In this document: one piece after another, positions 22,676-33,850 of the stretch
How the letters are laid out: each line of letters begins with the position of its first letter
Numbering within the stretch: position 1 is the first letter of the stretch
Source: Mytilus galloprovincialis
Taxonomy: Eukaryota; Mollusca; Bivalvia; Mytilida; Mytilidae
Length of the DNA stretch: 64,000 bases
Assembly: GCF_965363235.1 (NCBI RefSeq)
Contig: NC_134845.1
Location: forward strand, 27,158,524 to 27,222,523
Direction: 5' to 3'
The notes under the pieces: model-generated
Told to the model about the DNA's origin: nothing
The model's database searches: none
What the model saw: only the letters and a program-made list of their open reading frames with translations
Program-made: the position numbers and the translations under genes

Positions 22676-23979
22676 TATATTATAGCTGTTATATATATAT
22701 CGTTTTAATAGTGAAATATACATTATTTGGCTTATAATATACTATCTTTTACTTTTATGAAGAAAAACAACGGATGTAGGTGCTGTAGGATGTTTGACTA
22801 ATACGAAATTTGCCATTGCTGTTGAAAAAGCTGTAATGACATATACTAAACATACATTATTAGGAGGAGAAAAAGGCAAGTGAGTTGAGTTTTATTAAAA
22901 AGATAAGAAATCTTCGATGTCGAATGGCCATTATTTGCAAGATATTCGTAGTTGAAAATAAGATTAAATTGCTAGTACACGTTTTTGTTTTACGTGTCTT
23001 TCGTTTCTTTCTTACATTGTGTTATCTTTGTTGCCTCTAATTTATGTCGTTCAAGAATTGTTTTCTAGTGTTCTATGAAATGAATTCCTGTTTGGTACGC
23101 AATATTCTGTTTATTATTTCAATTCATTTATAAGAGTATTGTAGTGAATGAATTTAATTATTACTGTAGCTTCCCGATTTGCTGCTGAGATGGGATTGGG
23201 TTGGGATACCAGCTTATCGTCATCAAAGTCAGAATCTCAGTATATATACTTGGAATTGTAGTCTGGCTTTTTTTTATTGCTGATTCAGTTTTCCTTTAGG
23301 ATATAAGATAAGAGTTAGTTGAACTTATCATGCACACATTTTCTGAATGTTTCTCCAGATCCTTCCTCTAGCTGTGGCCCCTACACCCCAGTCAAAACAA
23401 CTACGTCATCAATAATGGATAGCATTGACATAGATAACCACGATACCATTGCAATATTAGCTATTGACCAAAACGGCGATATCAGTTCTGGAACATCTTC
23501 TTATGGACTAAATCACAAAATTCCCGGGTATGATATCTGAAATCTAATTCCTTTATTATACAAATAGAAGCATAGATAAAATATTCATTTTATCTGCAAA
23601 TATTCATTTCAAAAACTATCTCGCTGTACGTGTATACTCTAAACAAATTAACAGTGGAATTCACTAAAGTCATAAAACCATATCTGATTGCAACCAATAT
23701 TGTTTTTTGATTTGCTTTTGTTCTTTTGTTAAATTTAGAACTCAAGTTGGGTATTTACTGAAGCAAATGTTCATTTGATTCTTAAGACCTTATTAAAACG
23801 GTTAGCAATGTTATTTCTGATTTCTTTTGTTTTCAACCAAGATATTTTTCTGTAGTAGCGGGAACATCCTGACTTTTTTTATTTTCTTGTTTAAGTCATG
23901 GTCATCCTGTTGGTGACTGTGAGGGTAAATTTAGGCAAAAGTGGTATACTGCTGTTAAATAGTCCCATTATTTGTTTAA

Positions 23980-24188
23980 GGAGGTAGACCTAGGTTAAGG
24001 GAAATAACTCTAAAAATCATCAGTATGTTTGTGTCAGCCATTTTCATAAATATGTTCCAAGCTTCTTGGATACATAGATTATTTCCAATCTGTTTCAGGT
24101 AAATGCTTAAAATGCATTGAGGAAACTTGACTTTTACAAACACATAACTGATTTAAAGAGTTATCTCCCTGTACCAAGGTCTACCCCC
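23980..24188. mobile_element. 209-bp TTAA-flanked MITE in AGA copy 3 intron 5
   Basis: TTAA at 23976-23979 and 24189-24192 encloses an element whose ends, ggaggtagacctaggtt and its partner ccaaggtctacccc, form imperfect inverted repeats extending to ataactct / agagttat. The matching intron of copy 2 lacks it, so insertion followed the duplication. Confidence 0.8.
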
Positions 24189-25009
24189 TTAAGCGAAAAC
24201 AAATCTGGGTTACATGCTGTAACCGAGGGAAACATGTCAACTGTACGATGAACGGATATATCAACGAAACAACAGACACACTGAACTGCAACAAAAACAA
24301 ACGCTAACACACATAGAAACCGACTACTTGATAACTATTGCATTATTCCTGAAATGGTACAGGTAAAACTGGTTTGACCCCAACACATGTTTGTACGAAG
24401 ACTTATTATATAAGACATGAACTTGAATTGAAGTTGTAATGCCAAATGATTAACGAAATTAAAAAGTATAAAATCAAAACAAATATCGTAAGATGTATTC
24501 CATGCAAGGTTTTGGTCATCTAAACCTGAGGTTGAAAATAACATTTTAACATCTGATTAATAATTATTGTGAAGCTTATTACCATAGCAGGACATAAAGT
24601 TAAAACCAGGTCGTTATAGTTTGATATGTTAAAGATACGATATCACAGTAAAACGTCACCAATGGACACTTTCTAGATATGAATATTTAAAATACAAACG
24701 CAGTGTAACGTGAAACATTCTGTATTTTCATGTTTGGTTTTGATAATTTTTTAACAATGTTACAAATAAAATGTATTTTCATATAGACGGGTAGGTGATT
24801 CTCTTATAGTTGGAGCTGGTTCATATGCTATGAATGGTGTTGGCTGCTTCGACCGGTAATGGAGATGTTATGATGCGATTTTTACCAGCGTACGAAACTA
24901 AAATATTTATTTTTAAGTAATGCGATGAATTTGAAGTCTACAATAGTATACCGGTTTTCATAAGTCATAAACCGATCAGCGAAAACCAAATAAACTGATT
25001 TTCTATATT

Positions 25010-25200
25010 GATTGTACATAAAAAGGAAAAGAAAATTTGGTATGATAGCCAATGAGACAACTATTTCAGAGACCAAGTGACATAGAAGTACGTAATAATA
25101 TGTTAACGCACGTCCTTCAACAATGCTGAAACCTATACCGTAAATCAAGCTATCAAATGCCTGGAAATGTCAAATTTAAAAACAAAATTCAAACGACATA
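25010..25200 (+). mobile_element. SINE-like element, family A, AGA copy 3 intron 6
   Basis: Contains ttggtatgatagccaatgag, agagaccaagtgacatagaa, the divergent cacgtccttcaacaatgctg and tcaaacgacataaccaacag. It is shared by position with 13940-14080 in copy 2. Confidence 0.7.
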
Positions 25201-26548
25201 ACCAACAGCATAAAATCGATTTCACAAAAAAAATAACTGACGACTAAGATTGATCGTAAGTGTACTGAATTGACATTGACGATCAATCTAAGTTGTATGT
25301 TTTGTTTTTATAACCGACCACTGATTCTTGTTGAAAAGAAGAAGAAACGAAAAACATATACATGAGAACCGCTTGTTCAAATCAAATCAGAACTAATAAA
25401 AAAACACATGAGAATCGCTAGTTTAAATCAAATAAAAACTGGTAAAAACAAATCATGTTTCAAAGACTAGAATAACAAACAGTGCACATTCAACATGAGA
25501 TTGATTTAGTGTAAAAGCGTCCTTAGCAGTAAACATGCTATTGCAGAATGATTTTTTTTATTTCGTTCCTCATCTACACTTTATAGGTTTCATGCCGTTA
25601 TGATGATGCAGGTAGGCATGGATCCATTAAATGCATTAACAACTGCAATGAGGCCGATAACTCAATATTATCCAATGTTTCGTGGTGCAATGATTGCTGT
25701 TAACCAGAATGGAGATTATGGTTCGTAAGTTTAAACAAATATGTTTCAATCTAATATTTCTAATATGTTTGGTAAAAGAGGAAATAACAAGGGTAAAAAA
25801 AAATTATACATTAGTCTCATAAGGAAAATAAGTAATACATATTGATATGATTAACTTGCTACCCAAAGCTTACATATTTAATTAAATTAGGATAAATGCT
25901 GATGGAATAGCAGTCACAAAAAAAATAAACACAACAATGATATATAAGACATGGATTATATGAGATTTCTTCAAAACTGCTAATCTTAATTTTTACTTTT
26001 TACTTTTTCATTTTGAGGATAATTTAAAAGGACACTTTCTTCCTGTAGCCAATGCTACGATACGATCTATTGATTTCTCAGTTCTGTATTTTAAAAATTC
26101 CAGTATATGATTATCTAAGAGCACTTAAACTAACAAAGGATGGAGTTAGATGGAAAAAATAGACCCAAGTTGATTTGTGATATCATATTAAAAAATTTTA
26201 TTATATCATTCTTTATCGTTGTTTTAATGTTCTCGAAATTTCTGTCTCGAGCGTATCTACCAAAAGTATATAAACAGCTAAACAGTGGTTCATATCTTAT
26301 TTATTTTCTGTCATAGAATTTCTCCAATCTTTATATTATTTGCTATTATTTCAGCTGCAGTATGCCATGGTATGGAATCTTTTGACTTTTGTGTGGCCAA
26401 TCCTGCCAACCAAAACGTACAAGTGTTGACGGCAAAATGTATATGATGACTGCTTTTACAAAAAAAAATTGAATACAGTGGTTTATAACTTAATTATTTT
26501 CTGAAATAGAAACTCCCCAATTTCTTGACAAATTAGTATTATTTCATC

Positions 26549-26634
26549 GGCAGTTTTTTATGGAATCCTTTGACTTTTTTGTGGCCAATCCTACCAATAG
26601 TAACGTACAAGTGTTGACGGGGAAAATGTGCATG
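26549..26634 (+). pseudogene. Extra decayed AGA exon 8 fragment
   Basis: The sequence cggcagttttttatggaatc through gtgttgacggggaaaatgtg matches exon 8 of copy 2 (15139-15230) with internal losses. The acceptor reads tttcatcggcag and the CHG part is gone. It lies about 100 bp after exon 8 of copy 3, so exon 8 was duplicated locally. Confidence 0.8.
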
Positions 26635-27055
26635 GTGAATGCACAACTAAAACAGACTGATTCGGTTTCATTCGCTGAGAAAGTTTATTTTGATATAATA
26701 ATCAAATTCGAATGCATGTGAATTTGGATGACAGAGTATTTATAGTGGCTTATACATTCTGCATTGAGAATTAGCTCCAGTAAGAAACCCCTATTTCGTC
26801 TAAGATCACATTAAACAATTTCCTAAGGTTATCAGGTCACATTTAAATTTTAAAGCAACTGGATCCACATAACAATATTTCTTCTTTAAGTTTTCCAGTC
26901 TTCCATCTGAATAAAGATGAATATTAACTGGTGCATACGTGGCATATTGATTTAAAACAAGTTAATATACAGTTACAAACAAAACGGTACAGAGAACAGA
27001 CATAGTGATGAAAACTAGGTACTGGAGATGAAGATATTAAAACAAATCTGTAAAA
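26635..27055. other. Gene-free interval after AGA copy 3
   Basis: AT-rich, with no coding resemblance seen. It belongs to the 3' flank of copy 3, leading into block B. Confidence 0.4.
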
Positions 27056-27057
27056 AA

Positions 27058-27290
27058 AGGGGCGAAAGATACCAGAGGGGTAGTCAAACTCATAAATCGA
27101 AAATAAACTGACAACGCCATGGCTAAAAAATAAAAAGACAAACAGACAAATAATAGTACAAAATACACAACATAGAAAACTAGAAACCAAGCAACACGAA
27201 CCCCACCAAAACCGGGGGTGATCGCATGTGCTCCGGAAGGGTAAGCAGATCCTGCTCCACATGTGGCACCTATCGTGTTACTTATATAAA
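27058..27290 (-). mobile_element. Penelope-like element tail (family B), antisense
   Basis: Contains ggcgaaagataccagagggg, actgacaacgccatggct, cacgaaccccaccaaaaccg and gatcctgctccacatgtggc. It aligns with 39735-40080. The minus-strand ORF across it (26924-27262) lies within the repeat and has no known protein resemblance. The class assignment is from memory. Confidence 0.65.
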
Positions 27291-28479
27291 GTCACAATTC
27301 AGTCGCAATGTCGACAGCAAGACTCAAGGATGTAGGTTGAATTTGATCATATATGAGCGACGAATAAGACATGATTTACTGAATAACAATAAGTAGCAAC
27401 TGATCTAATCCAAAATGCCAATTATAAATCATATAATGAACATGATATTATATGAATTTTCCTATCTAATTTCAAATCAATCTGGAACCAATTCAATCTA
27501 CGTTTGAGGCGATTAGATATTTATTATATTCAGTAATTAATAACAAACATACAACTGTATAATAACATGTCATTTTTCCTTAATCAATATAAAAAAGACG
27601 GAAATCAAGAAAGATCGTAAATATGTGTCATATCGTTAAGATATGTCTATCGGTATTGTCACATTTTGTACAAAAAAACAAAATATCCTTAATGAAATTG
27701 CCGATTTCTCTTTTTTTTTTTGCGTCCCTCACGTGGTCACACAGATATATTTGTTTAATTAGTGAAAAATCAGGAAACCAATGAAGCGCATTCTGGAAGG
27801 CTTTAAAATTACTACAATTTTAACTCTCGACAATAGACACATGTTATGCCTACACCTTGTACACAGGTGTAAAAAAATATTTCTGTGCCAATAAAAAGAA
27901 TAACAAAAACTACGCGGCAAATGCAAAAGGTGACAAAATCAAACGCTATAAATCGACGAAACAACCTAAATAAAAACCTAGCAATATTGAAAAAAAAAAA
28001 AATGATGGGTTGAACGCTGTTTTATAGCCAGCTAGACCTCCAGCTTTCTTATTCAGCGCTATTTATTGATTGTTATTCAAAACGTTCATTGATAATCCAG
28101 GTGCTCGTAGCAAAGTTTGAAGACAGGATTGTTTTATCATTGTCTTAGATTTAAAGTATGTTTGAAATTTCTGAAATTTTAATAAAAAAATATGTTGTTA
28201 TCTCAGATTTAAACATAAATCATTAATTTTTACATGAAATATCTATCAATTGTCTATTATCCTGGATGTCATACTCGATCAAATTGTATTTTATGAGTGC
28301 AAATTAAATATTGACAAAGTATTAACGAAGAAAACGATAATGATATATATGAACATTTGGCACATGCTGTGTTTGTTTAACTTGTTCTAGATCTTTTGTG
28401 TGAATCTTAACCCTCTCGAATGTTTTAACATATGCTATAGATTTAGATATAGATAATATTCATACAAACATAAAATGTA

Positions 28480-28580
28480 ACGACTATAGGTCACATTATG
28501 AGCACCAACAATTGAGTATAACTCATACCGCATACCAGGCTATTTTTAAAGTCCCGAAATGACAAATGTAAAATACATGT
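28480..28580 (+). mobile_element. SINE-like element, family A, partial, in block B
   Basis: Counterpart of 18870-18965: gagcaccaacaattgagtat, accgcataccaggctat and gtcccgaaatgacaaatgta. Confidence 0.6.
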
Positions 28581-28934
28581 AATTGACGATAAACAAATTT
28601 GATATAAACAAACAAAATAAAACCACTGAATTATATGCTACTGAATTTGTACAGGCATACAAGACAACGACGAGTTAAAGAATGTTTGTTGACCCTCAAT
28701 CCTTATACTTCTTGGGCCAGTGGGTTATAGCACAACATAATAAAAGACTTTAAATCGGTTGCAATGAGCTTCTTCGCCATTTGGTTTCTGGTTGAGAAAA
28801 GTCTCATGGACACTTATACCACTTCTCCTTTTTTATTCACTAATCACAAAGATGTAAAACACAACCACGTTAAATAAAAAGACTAAAGGCACAAAGAAAA
28901 GATCTCGTAGTTACTGAAATCTAATTTCATCAAA

Positions 28935-29090
28935 CATTATAGTGTGCAATGCGATATAAATGTATCGAAAAAACATAATAGTGTGCAATGCTATATATAT
29001 GTATCGATAAAACATAATAGTGTGCAATGCGATATAACAGTATCGATAAAACATAATAGTGTGCAATGCGATATAAAAGTATCGACAATA
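28935..29090 (+). repeat. 39-bp minisatellite, four units
   Basis: Units beginning cataatagtgtgcaatgc start at 28935, 28974, 29013 and 29052, an exact 39-bp period. Block A has a single unit at about 19304. Because 39 is divisible by 3, repeat-peptide ORFs appear on both strands, which explains the overlapping small ORFs; none is a credible gene. Confidence 0.95.
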
Positions 29091-29419
29091 AACATATATG
29101 ACAGTAAATGTGTGCAACATTTTTAAGTTGCATTGTATTTTACAATGTTTGAAAAACTAGTAGAATGATTCAATATTGCTAGATACGCACTTTGCACCAT
29201 TGTAAAAGAGATCAAAGTCCAGTATTTTAAACATGAAGTACCCAATGTGAATACAGCCATCCAGTCTTGTAATACGTATTCCAGTTCCGTTCAACAACTT
29301 TTACTTAGTTCAGCAAAAAGTGAATTAATAGTTTTAATTACGTGTTATAGTATTGTTTTATTTGTATTTGTAAATTATAACTTTTACTGTTTAGTCTATT
29401 TTTGGTAATATCCATTTGA

Positions 29420-29885
29420 CATAGCTCGATACATCCCGTCATTATGTTATTGTCTTATAGTAAATGCTTTTGTTTTTGTCTTTCATGTTTGCTTATGAGC
29501 TTGTCTTTATGCCTCTTTGTTTATCTTTGTTGAAAACTTTGATTTTTTTTTATTTCGATGAAAATTGTAACACGATGTTGACTGCTGTATCCTATTTTTG
29601 GACATTTTTACCTTTTTGTTTTGTTCATCATCATTGTCAGTATAAAGGAATTGTATGTGACTGTCGTACAATTCAGAGGATTAGCTAGCTACAAAACCAG
29701 TTTAATCTACCATTTTCTACATAAGAAACTGTCTGTACCAAGTCAGAAATATGACAGATCTTTAAATTGTTTGATGTGTTCGAGCTTTTGATTTTGCCAT
29801 TTGCTTAGAAACTTTCATTTTAGAATTTCTCTCGGAGTTCGTTAATTTTGTTATTTTACTTTTTCTTCACGTACGGATATGAATG
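29420..29885 (+). mobile_element. Interspersed repeat, family C, in block B
   Basis: Counterpart of 19700-20125, with attagctagctacaaaacca, aaactgtctgtaccaagtca and tctcggagttcgttaatttt. Confidence 0.6.
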
Positions 29886-30845
29886 TATAACATCAATTTA
29901 CTAATAGTTTATGAATCTTCGTTTTGTAAAATCATTAAGAATACCGCTTTAATCTATATTCAGGAAAAGGCAAATATGTAACTAAGAATGTGATTTTGTT
30001 CATACGCATGCTATTATCAATTGCTTCTTACTGTAGATAGTAGTATCAAATGACTGACATGATGCAATTCCTTTATCAGAAGATATTTGTTGATGTTTAT
30101 TCAAAAGACCGATTTACGCAGTTTGTAATATTCTAGTCACGTAAAGTTCTAAATGTACTATATAAACTCATTATAGATACCATGATTAGTGATAACCTTA
30201 GATAATCTTACTTCGTTTTTCAAAAACAAACTTGATAATACATGTATGTATAAGAATACATCATGTACGTGGAGTACATATTCATTTGGATAAACATGTC
30301 AATTATACAATTGATCATTTGAATCTAGTTACATGTATCAGTACTTCAAATGGTCTAACTAAAAGAATGAATGCCTTCGTACTGAGTAACATTAAAAATT
30401 CTGTGTATTCATATTCATTGTAAACTTTGTATAAACAAATGAAAGCAAAGGACAAAATTGTTGCATATATGAACATGTTTTTAAAACAGGCACACTTTTC
30501 GTTAACATATATTTTAGTCTTTTATCAAATATTTCTTTTCTGGCTATAACTGGATTGTTAATTTGTATGCGCAAGTGATGAAAATTGCATGTGATTTAAA
30601 TAAATTGTGAAATTGATAATATGACACACTCTATTGCCAGAAATATATTATGCATGTGTCCATATGGTCTTCTTTTGTAAAATCGTTATGCTTGTTTTAT
30701 CCGTATCACTTGTATATTCTGATGTCATTTCAATCCACAATAACCAAAAAGGGTGAAAGCACGACAAAACTAAGCTTTTGACATCTTGAATTATAAAATC
30801 AAAAAGAATCATACAACTCTGGAATTGTTTCGAATTATACATATT

Positions 30846-30885
30846 TATGACATTACCATGCCTTTGAAAGCTGTAATGAAACCCA
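30846..30885 (+). pseudogene. Possible scar of AGA exon 3 after block B
   Basis: The stretch ttaccatgcctttgaaagct followed by gtaatgaaa resembles the middle of AGA exon 3 (gccattgct-ttgaaaaagctgtaatgaaa). It lies just past the end of block B's match to block A, where exon 3 is found in the other copies. The match is short and could be chance. Confidence 0.3.
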
Positions 30886-31270
30886 TTTGATTTGACTATA
30901 TTTTTATTTGCAATTAAGTATTCTTCACTTATTTATAGTTGTTCTTGCTTGTAAATATGTTTGAAGATAAAACTAGAATAGCTGTTTTGACGGATCTATT
31001 TTTAAAAGTGTTTCTTTTTATTGAGTATGTTTAATTGTAGTCCTCTTGTAGTACTAATGGGCCTAAACTGAAAAAAAAATCGTTTTGTATTGATAAATCT
31101 GCACTGAAACATCCAGGGTTAATCAACATATAAATCATTTATCAATCAATGGTTACTCATTCTTTAATGGAAATTGATGTAAATGTACACGAGATGAAAA
31201 AGTAAAAAGTTAGATATGACAGCTTTTGAAATAAACAGCTGCGCCATAATCATAAACAGTTTCTGAGAAA

Positions 31271-31830
31271 GTTTTAAGCAATAACCATATACTGTTTTTG
31301 AGATACGGCGGGACATTTGAACCCCCTCTTTTTTTTTTTACAAAAAACTAAATATCACTAAAATAAATTTTTTAATCAAAACCAAAAAATATACAGATCT
31401 TTAGATTAATATAACAAAGAAGTGTGTAAAGTTTTAAGCAATAATCATAAATTGTTTTTGAGATACGGTATGACATGTAAAAAAAAAACCTCCCCCTTTT
31501 TTACAAAATACTCAATAACTCAAAAATCAAATTTTGAATTATCACCAAAAAGTATACAGATCTTCAGATTAATATAACAAAGAAGTGTGTAAAGTTTTAA
31601 GCAATAATCATAAATCGTTTTTGAGATACGGCGCGACATATAAAAAAAAAACTCTCCCCCTTTTTTACAAAATACTCAATGAAATTTTGAATCATCACCA
31701 AAAAGTATACAGATCTTAAGATTAATATAACTAAGAAGTGTGTAAAGTATTAAGCAATAATCAAAAATCGTTTTTGAGATACAGTGCGACATGTGAAAAA
31801 AAAACAGTTCACTTAGATATTTAAAAAAAA
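31271..31830 (+). repeat. Tandem repeat, 153-163-bp unit, about four copies
   Basis: Units starting gttttaagcaataatcata begin near 31271, 31431 and 31594, with a variant (gtattaagcaataatc) at 31747. Each contains ttttgagatacgg, a short poly-A/C stretch and atacagatctt-agattaata. It separates block B from block C. Confidence 0.9.
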
Positions 31831-32119
31831 AAGATCTAATCTCAGGTTTTAACGCAAATCAATAATTTTTAATATAAAACATTTTTATCAATTTTAAATT
31901 ATCGTGGATGTCATACTAGGACAGATTACCTAATTTGAGTTCAAATCATATGTTGACATAGTGTTATAGAGTCAATGATAATAAATTATAAAGATTTGTT
32001 ACATGCTGTGTTGCAGATTAATAAAATCGTTTTCCTGTAACTTTCTTACAACATTGGAGAATATAACATCTATATATTGCAAAAATGATGTTATATAAAT
32101 GTAATTTAAGATATTCGCA

Positions 32120-32305
32120 AATAGAGTCGAAAGAAACAAAAGGGCATTCAAACTCATTAGTTAAAATAAACCGACAACGTTATGGCTAAAAAACGCAAAC
32201 AGGCAAACAACAGTACTGAAAACACAACATAAAAAAACCTAAAGATTGTGCAACAAGAACCTCACCATAATCTAGGGTTTTTCTAGGGTGCTCTGGAAGG
32301 AGCTT
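32120..32305 (-). mobile_element. Penelope-like element tail (family B), degenerate
   Basis: Contains gaaacaaaagggcattcaaa, aaccgacaacgttatggct, aagaacctcaccataatcta and ggtgctctggaagg. It aligns with decay to 39735-39935. Confidence 0.55.
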
Positions 32306-32454
32306 CAAATCCTCTTTTACGAATGTATTAATTCTTAAAAGATCCCGATGTTATTTTTATTCATGAAAAGACCAATATATATTTTAGACCTAAATTTAGT
32401 TAATACATAACAATAAAGAGATGTGGTATGATTGTGTTGTATCTTACATAGATA

Positions 32455-32545
32455 TAAGAAGATGTGGCATGAGTGCCAAAGAGACCACTTTCCATCCAAG
32501 TCATTTTTCATAAAAGTAAACCATAATAGGCCAATTTAATTAGAC
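32455..32545 (+). mobile_element. SINE-like element, family A variant, 5' part
   Basis: Contains taagaagatgtggcatgagt, gccaaagagaccactttcca and aaagtaaaccataataggcc. This is the same subtype as 56890-57110. Confidence 0.65.
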
Positions 32546-33239
32546 ATGCATTTAATTGTAATTTATTCTTCAAAATGGACAATGATTACACATGTCACTC
32601 ATGATTAAATTTTGTATCAGTCAATCTTTGTTTTTATTTATTCAAAGGACCTCTGACGTATTGCGCAGTTGAAATATTCTAGTCACGTAGAGTTTCATTT
32701 AGTACTATGTGATAACCTTAAGATAACCTGTTTTAATTTGTAAGTTTTCAAAAACAACTTGTTTCTAAGCGTATGTATAATAATTATAAACCATGTATTG
32801 TGGAGTACATATTGTTATAATAAACATTTCAAGTGAACAATTGGTCCTTTTATTTTTTTCATCAGTACTTCAAATAGTCTGATAAAAAGACTGAATACGC
32901 ATTCACCTAGTAATACTCATATTTCAGTGTATTCAAATTTACTCTGTTACTTCCTTAGAATATATCAGCATTTTGCAATCCATGCAATATTTTCTTAAAG
33001 ATGTGTTCTGCACTTGAGTATCCAGGGTAAATCAGCAAATACATCATTTATCAATCAGATGGTAACTCCTCCCTTACAAAAAATAGCATTACGTGTATTT
33101 GAGTTGAAGAAATGAAAAAGTAAACATGTAGACGGGACAGCTATACTTCACAAACAAAATAAATAGCACGAGCAGATCAACTTAGATATTGTATAAGCTA
33201 TAAAATTTATACTATGGAAAATATTTTCATCACAACATA

Positions 33240-33520
33240 GTGTTTAGGCACAGTAACTTTTTTGGGGGGCCTTTTGCGAAAAACAATCTATTTTTTGTCG
33301 AAAAGTCGAATACATTTTTTTTTAACTTTAGCATTACATATAGTGGCAACTGAGGATGAAACAAACAAGTTTTTCCTCAGTGTCAAAAATAAATTATTTT
33401 TTCTCTCCAAAAACTGGAAACAAACTATTTTTTTCAACAAAAAAAACATAGCCCCCCCCCCTCCCCCCAGGAAAATCAAATGGTTACTGCATAACATATA
33501 TAATTTTGTAGCAGAATGTA
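33240..33520. repeat. Low-complexity repeat with poly-G and poly-C tracts
   Basis: Begins ttttttggggggccttttgc and ends acatagcccccccccctccc, with poly-T/A-rich sequence in between. The complementary homopolymer ends suggest an inverted-repeat element. Overlapping ORFs on both strands here are not credible genes. Confidence 0.5.
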
Positions 33521-33739
33521 TTTGACTTTATAGTTACTTACAATTACAAGATGAAAGGTTCACTTACTTTGGACAAAATTGTTTATTACTATTCAACCAT
33601 AGATTTATTTTTAAAACCAAAACAGCACTGCATAGCAACAAGGACACCTATACAGTAGGTTTGCCCTGATTGTAAAATATCTGAAATCGATTTCATAATA
33701 TCTATGAAAAAGGAAAGGAGATTCTATGTGAGAGTACAT

Positions 33740-33850
33740 AACGTGTATGGAAGCAACTATAGGTCACATGACGGCTTTAAACATTTTGCAAACCCATAAT
33801 GTAAAAGTAAGCCATAAAGGGCCCACTGAAATTAGGGAAATAATAAAAAC
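33740..33850 (+). mobile_element. SINE-like element, family A, partial
   Basis: Contains gcaactataggtcacatgac, ggctttaaacattttgcaaa and taagccataaagggcccac, a weak match to the middle of family A. Confidence 0.4.

Larger units (their letters stand above)
22763..26446 (+). pseudogene. Glycosylasparaginase (AGA) copy 3, exons 3-8 only, several lesions
   Basis: Blocks matching copy 2: exon 3 22763-22875, exon 4 23170-about 23246, exon 5 23346-23527, exon 6 24787-24889, exon 7 25587-25720, exon 8 26355-26446. Exons 1-2 are absent. Exon 3 is followed by a GC donor. Exon 4 loses homology after ESQY and meets TAG at 23259-23261, losing its donor and the CQPNFW part. The exon 5 acceptor reads ctg instead of cag, though an alternative cag lies at 23356-23358. 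Exon 6 lacks 5 nt in the Ala run before TGNGD and shifts the frame, and SP of GDSP has become SL. Exons 7 and 8 are intact; exon 7 differs from copy 2 at only 3 of 134 bases. The catalytic Asp-Thr remains (Thr codon 23445-23447). It is a pseudogene derived from a copy-2-like gene. Confidence 0.9.
27990..31240 (+). repeat. Duplicated flank block B
   Basis: Collinear with block A up to about 30820 and with block C for its last part; 31100-31230 matches 33000-33160 around ccagggttaatcaa / ccagggtaaatcag. It includes family A and C repeats at the same places as block A and an expanded 39-bp minisatellite. Confidence 0.85.
31840..33170 (+). repeat. Duplicated flank block C (older, shortened)
   Basis: Follows the order of block B with more divergence and large deletions: 31860-32010 matches 28200-28390 (gtggatgtcatac, gttgacatagt), 32640-32880 matches 30090-30360 (attctagtcacgtagagttt, gtggagtacatatt) and 33000-33160 matches 31100-31230. 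A SINE and a Penelope-like piece were inserted in between. Confidence 0.75.

Noticed and set aside
25228..25290. Inverted repeat agattgatcgt...acgatcaatct in AGA copy 3 intron 6
   Set aside because: Arms of about 11 bp with a 20-30-nt loop; could be chance, and no second example was seen.
28935..29090. Possible CRISPR-like array (regular short repeats)
   Set aside because: Direct tandem repeats without spacers in an intron-bearing eukaryotic genome.
28911..29133. Repeat-peptide ORFs on both strands
   Set aside because: Produced by a 39-bp minisatellite whose unit is divisible by three; block A has only one unit.
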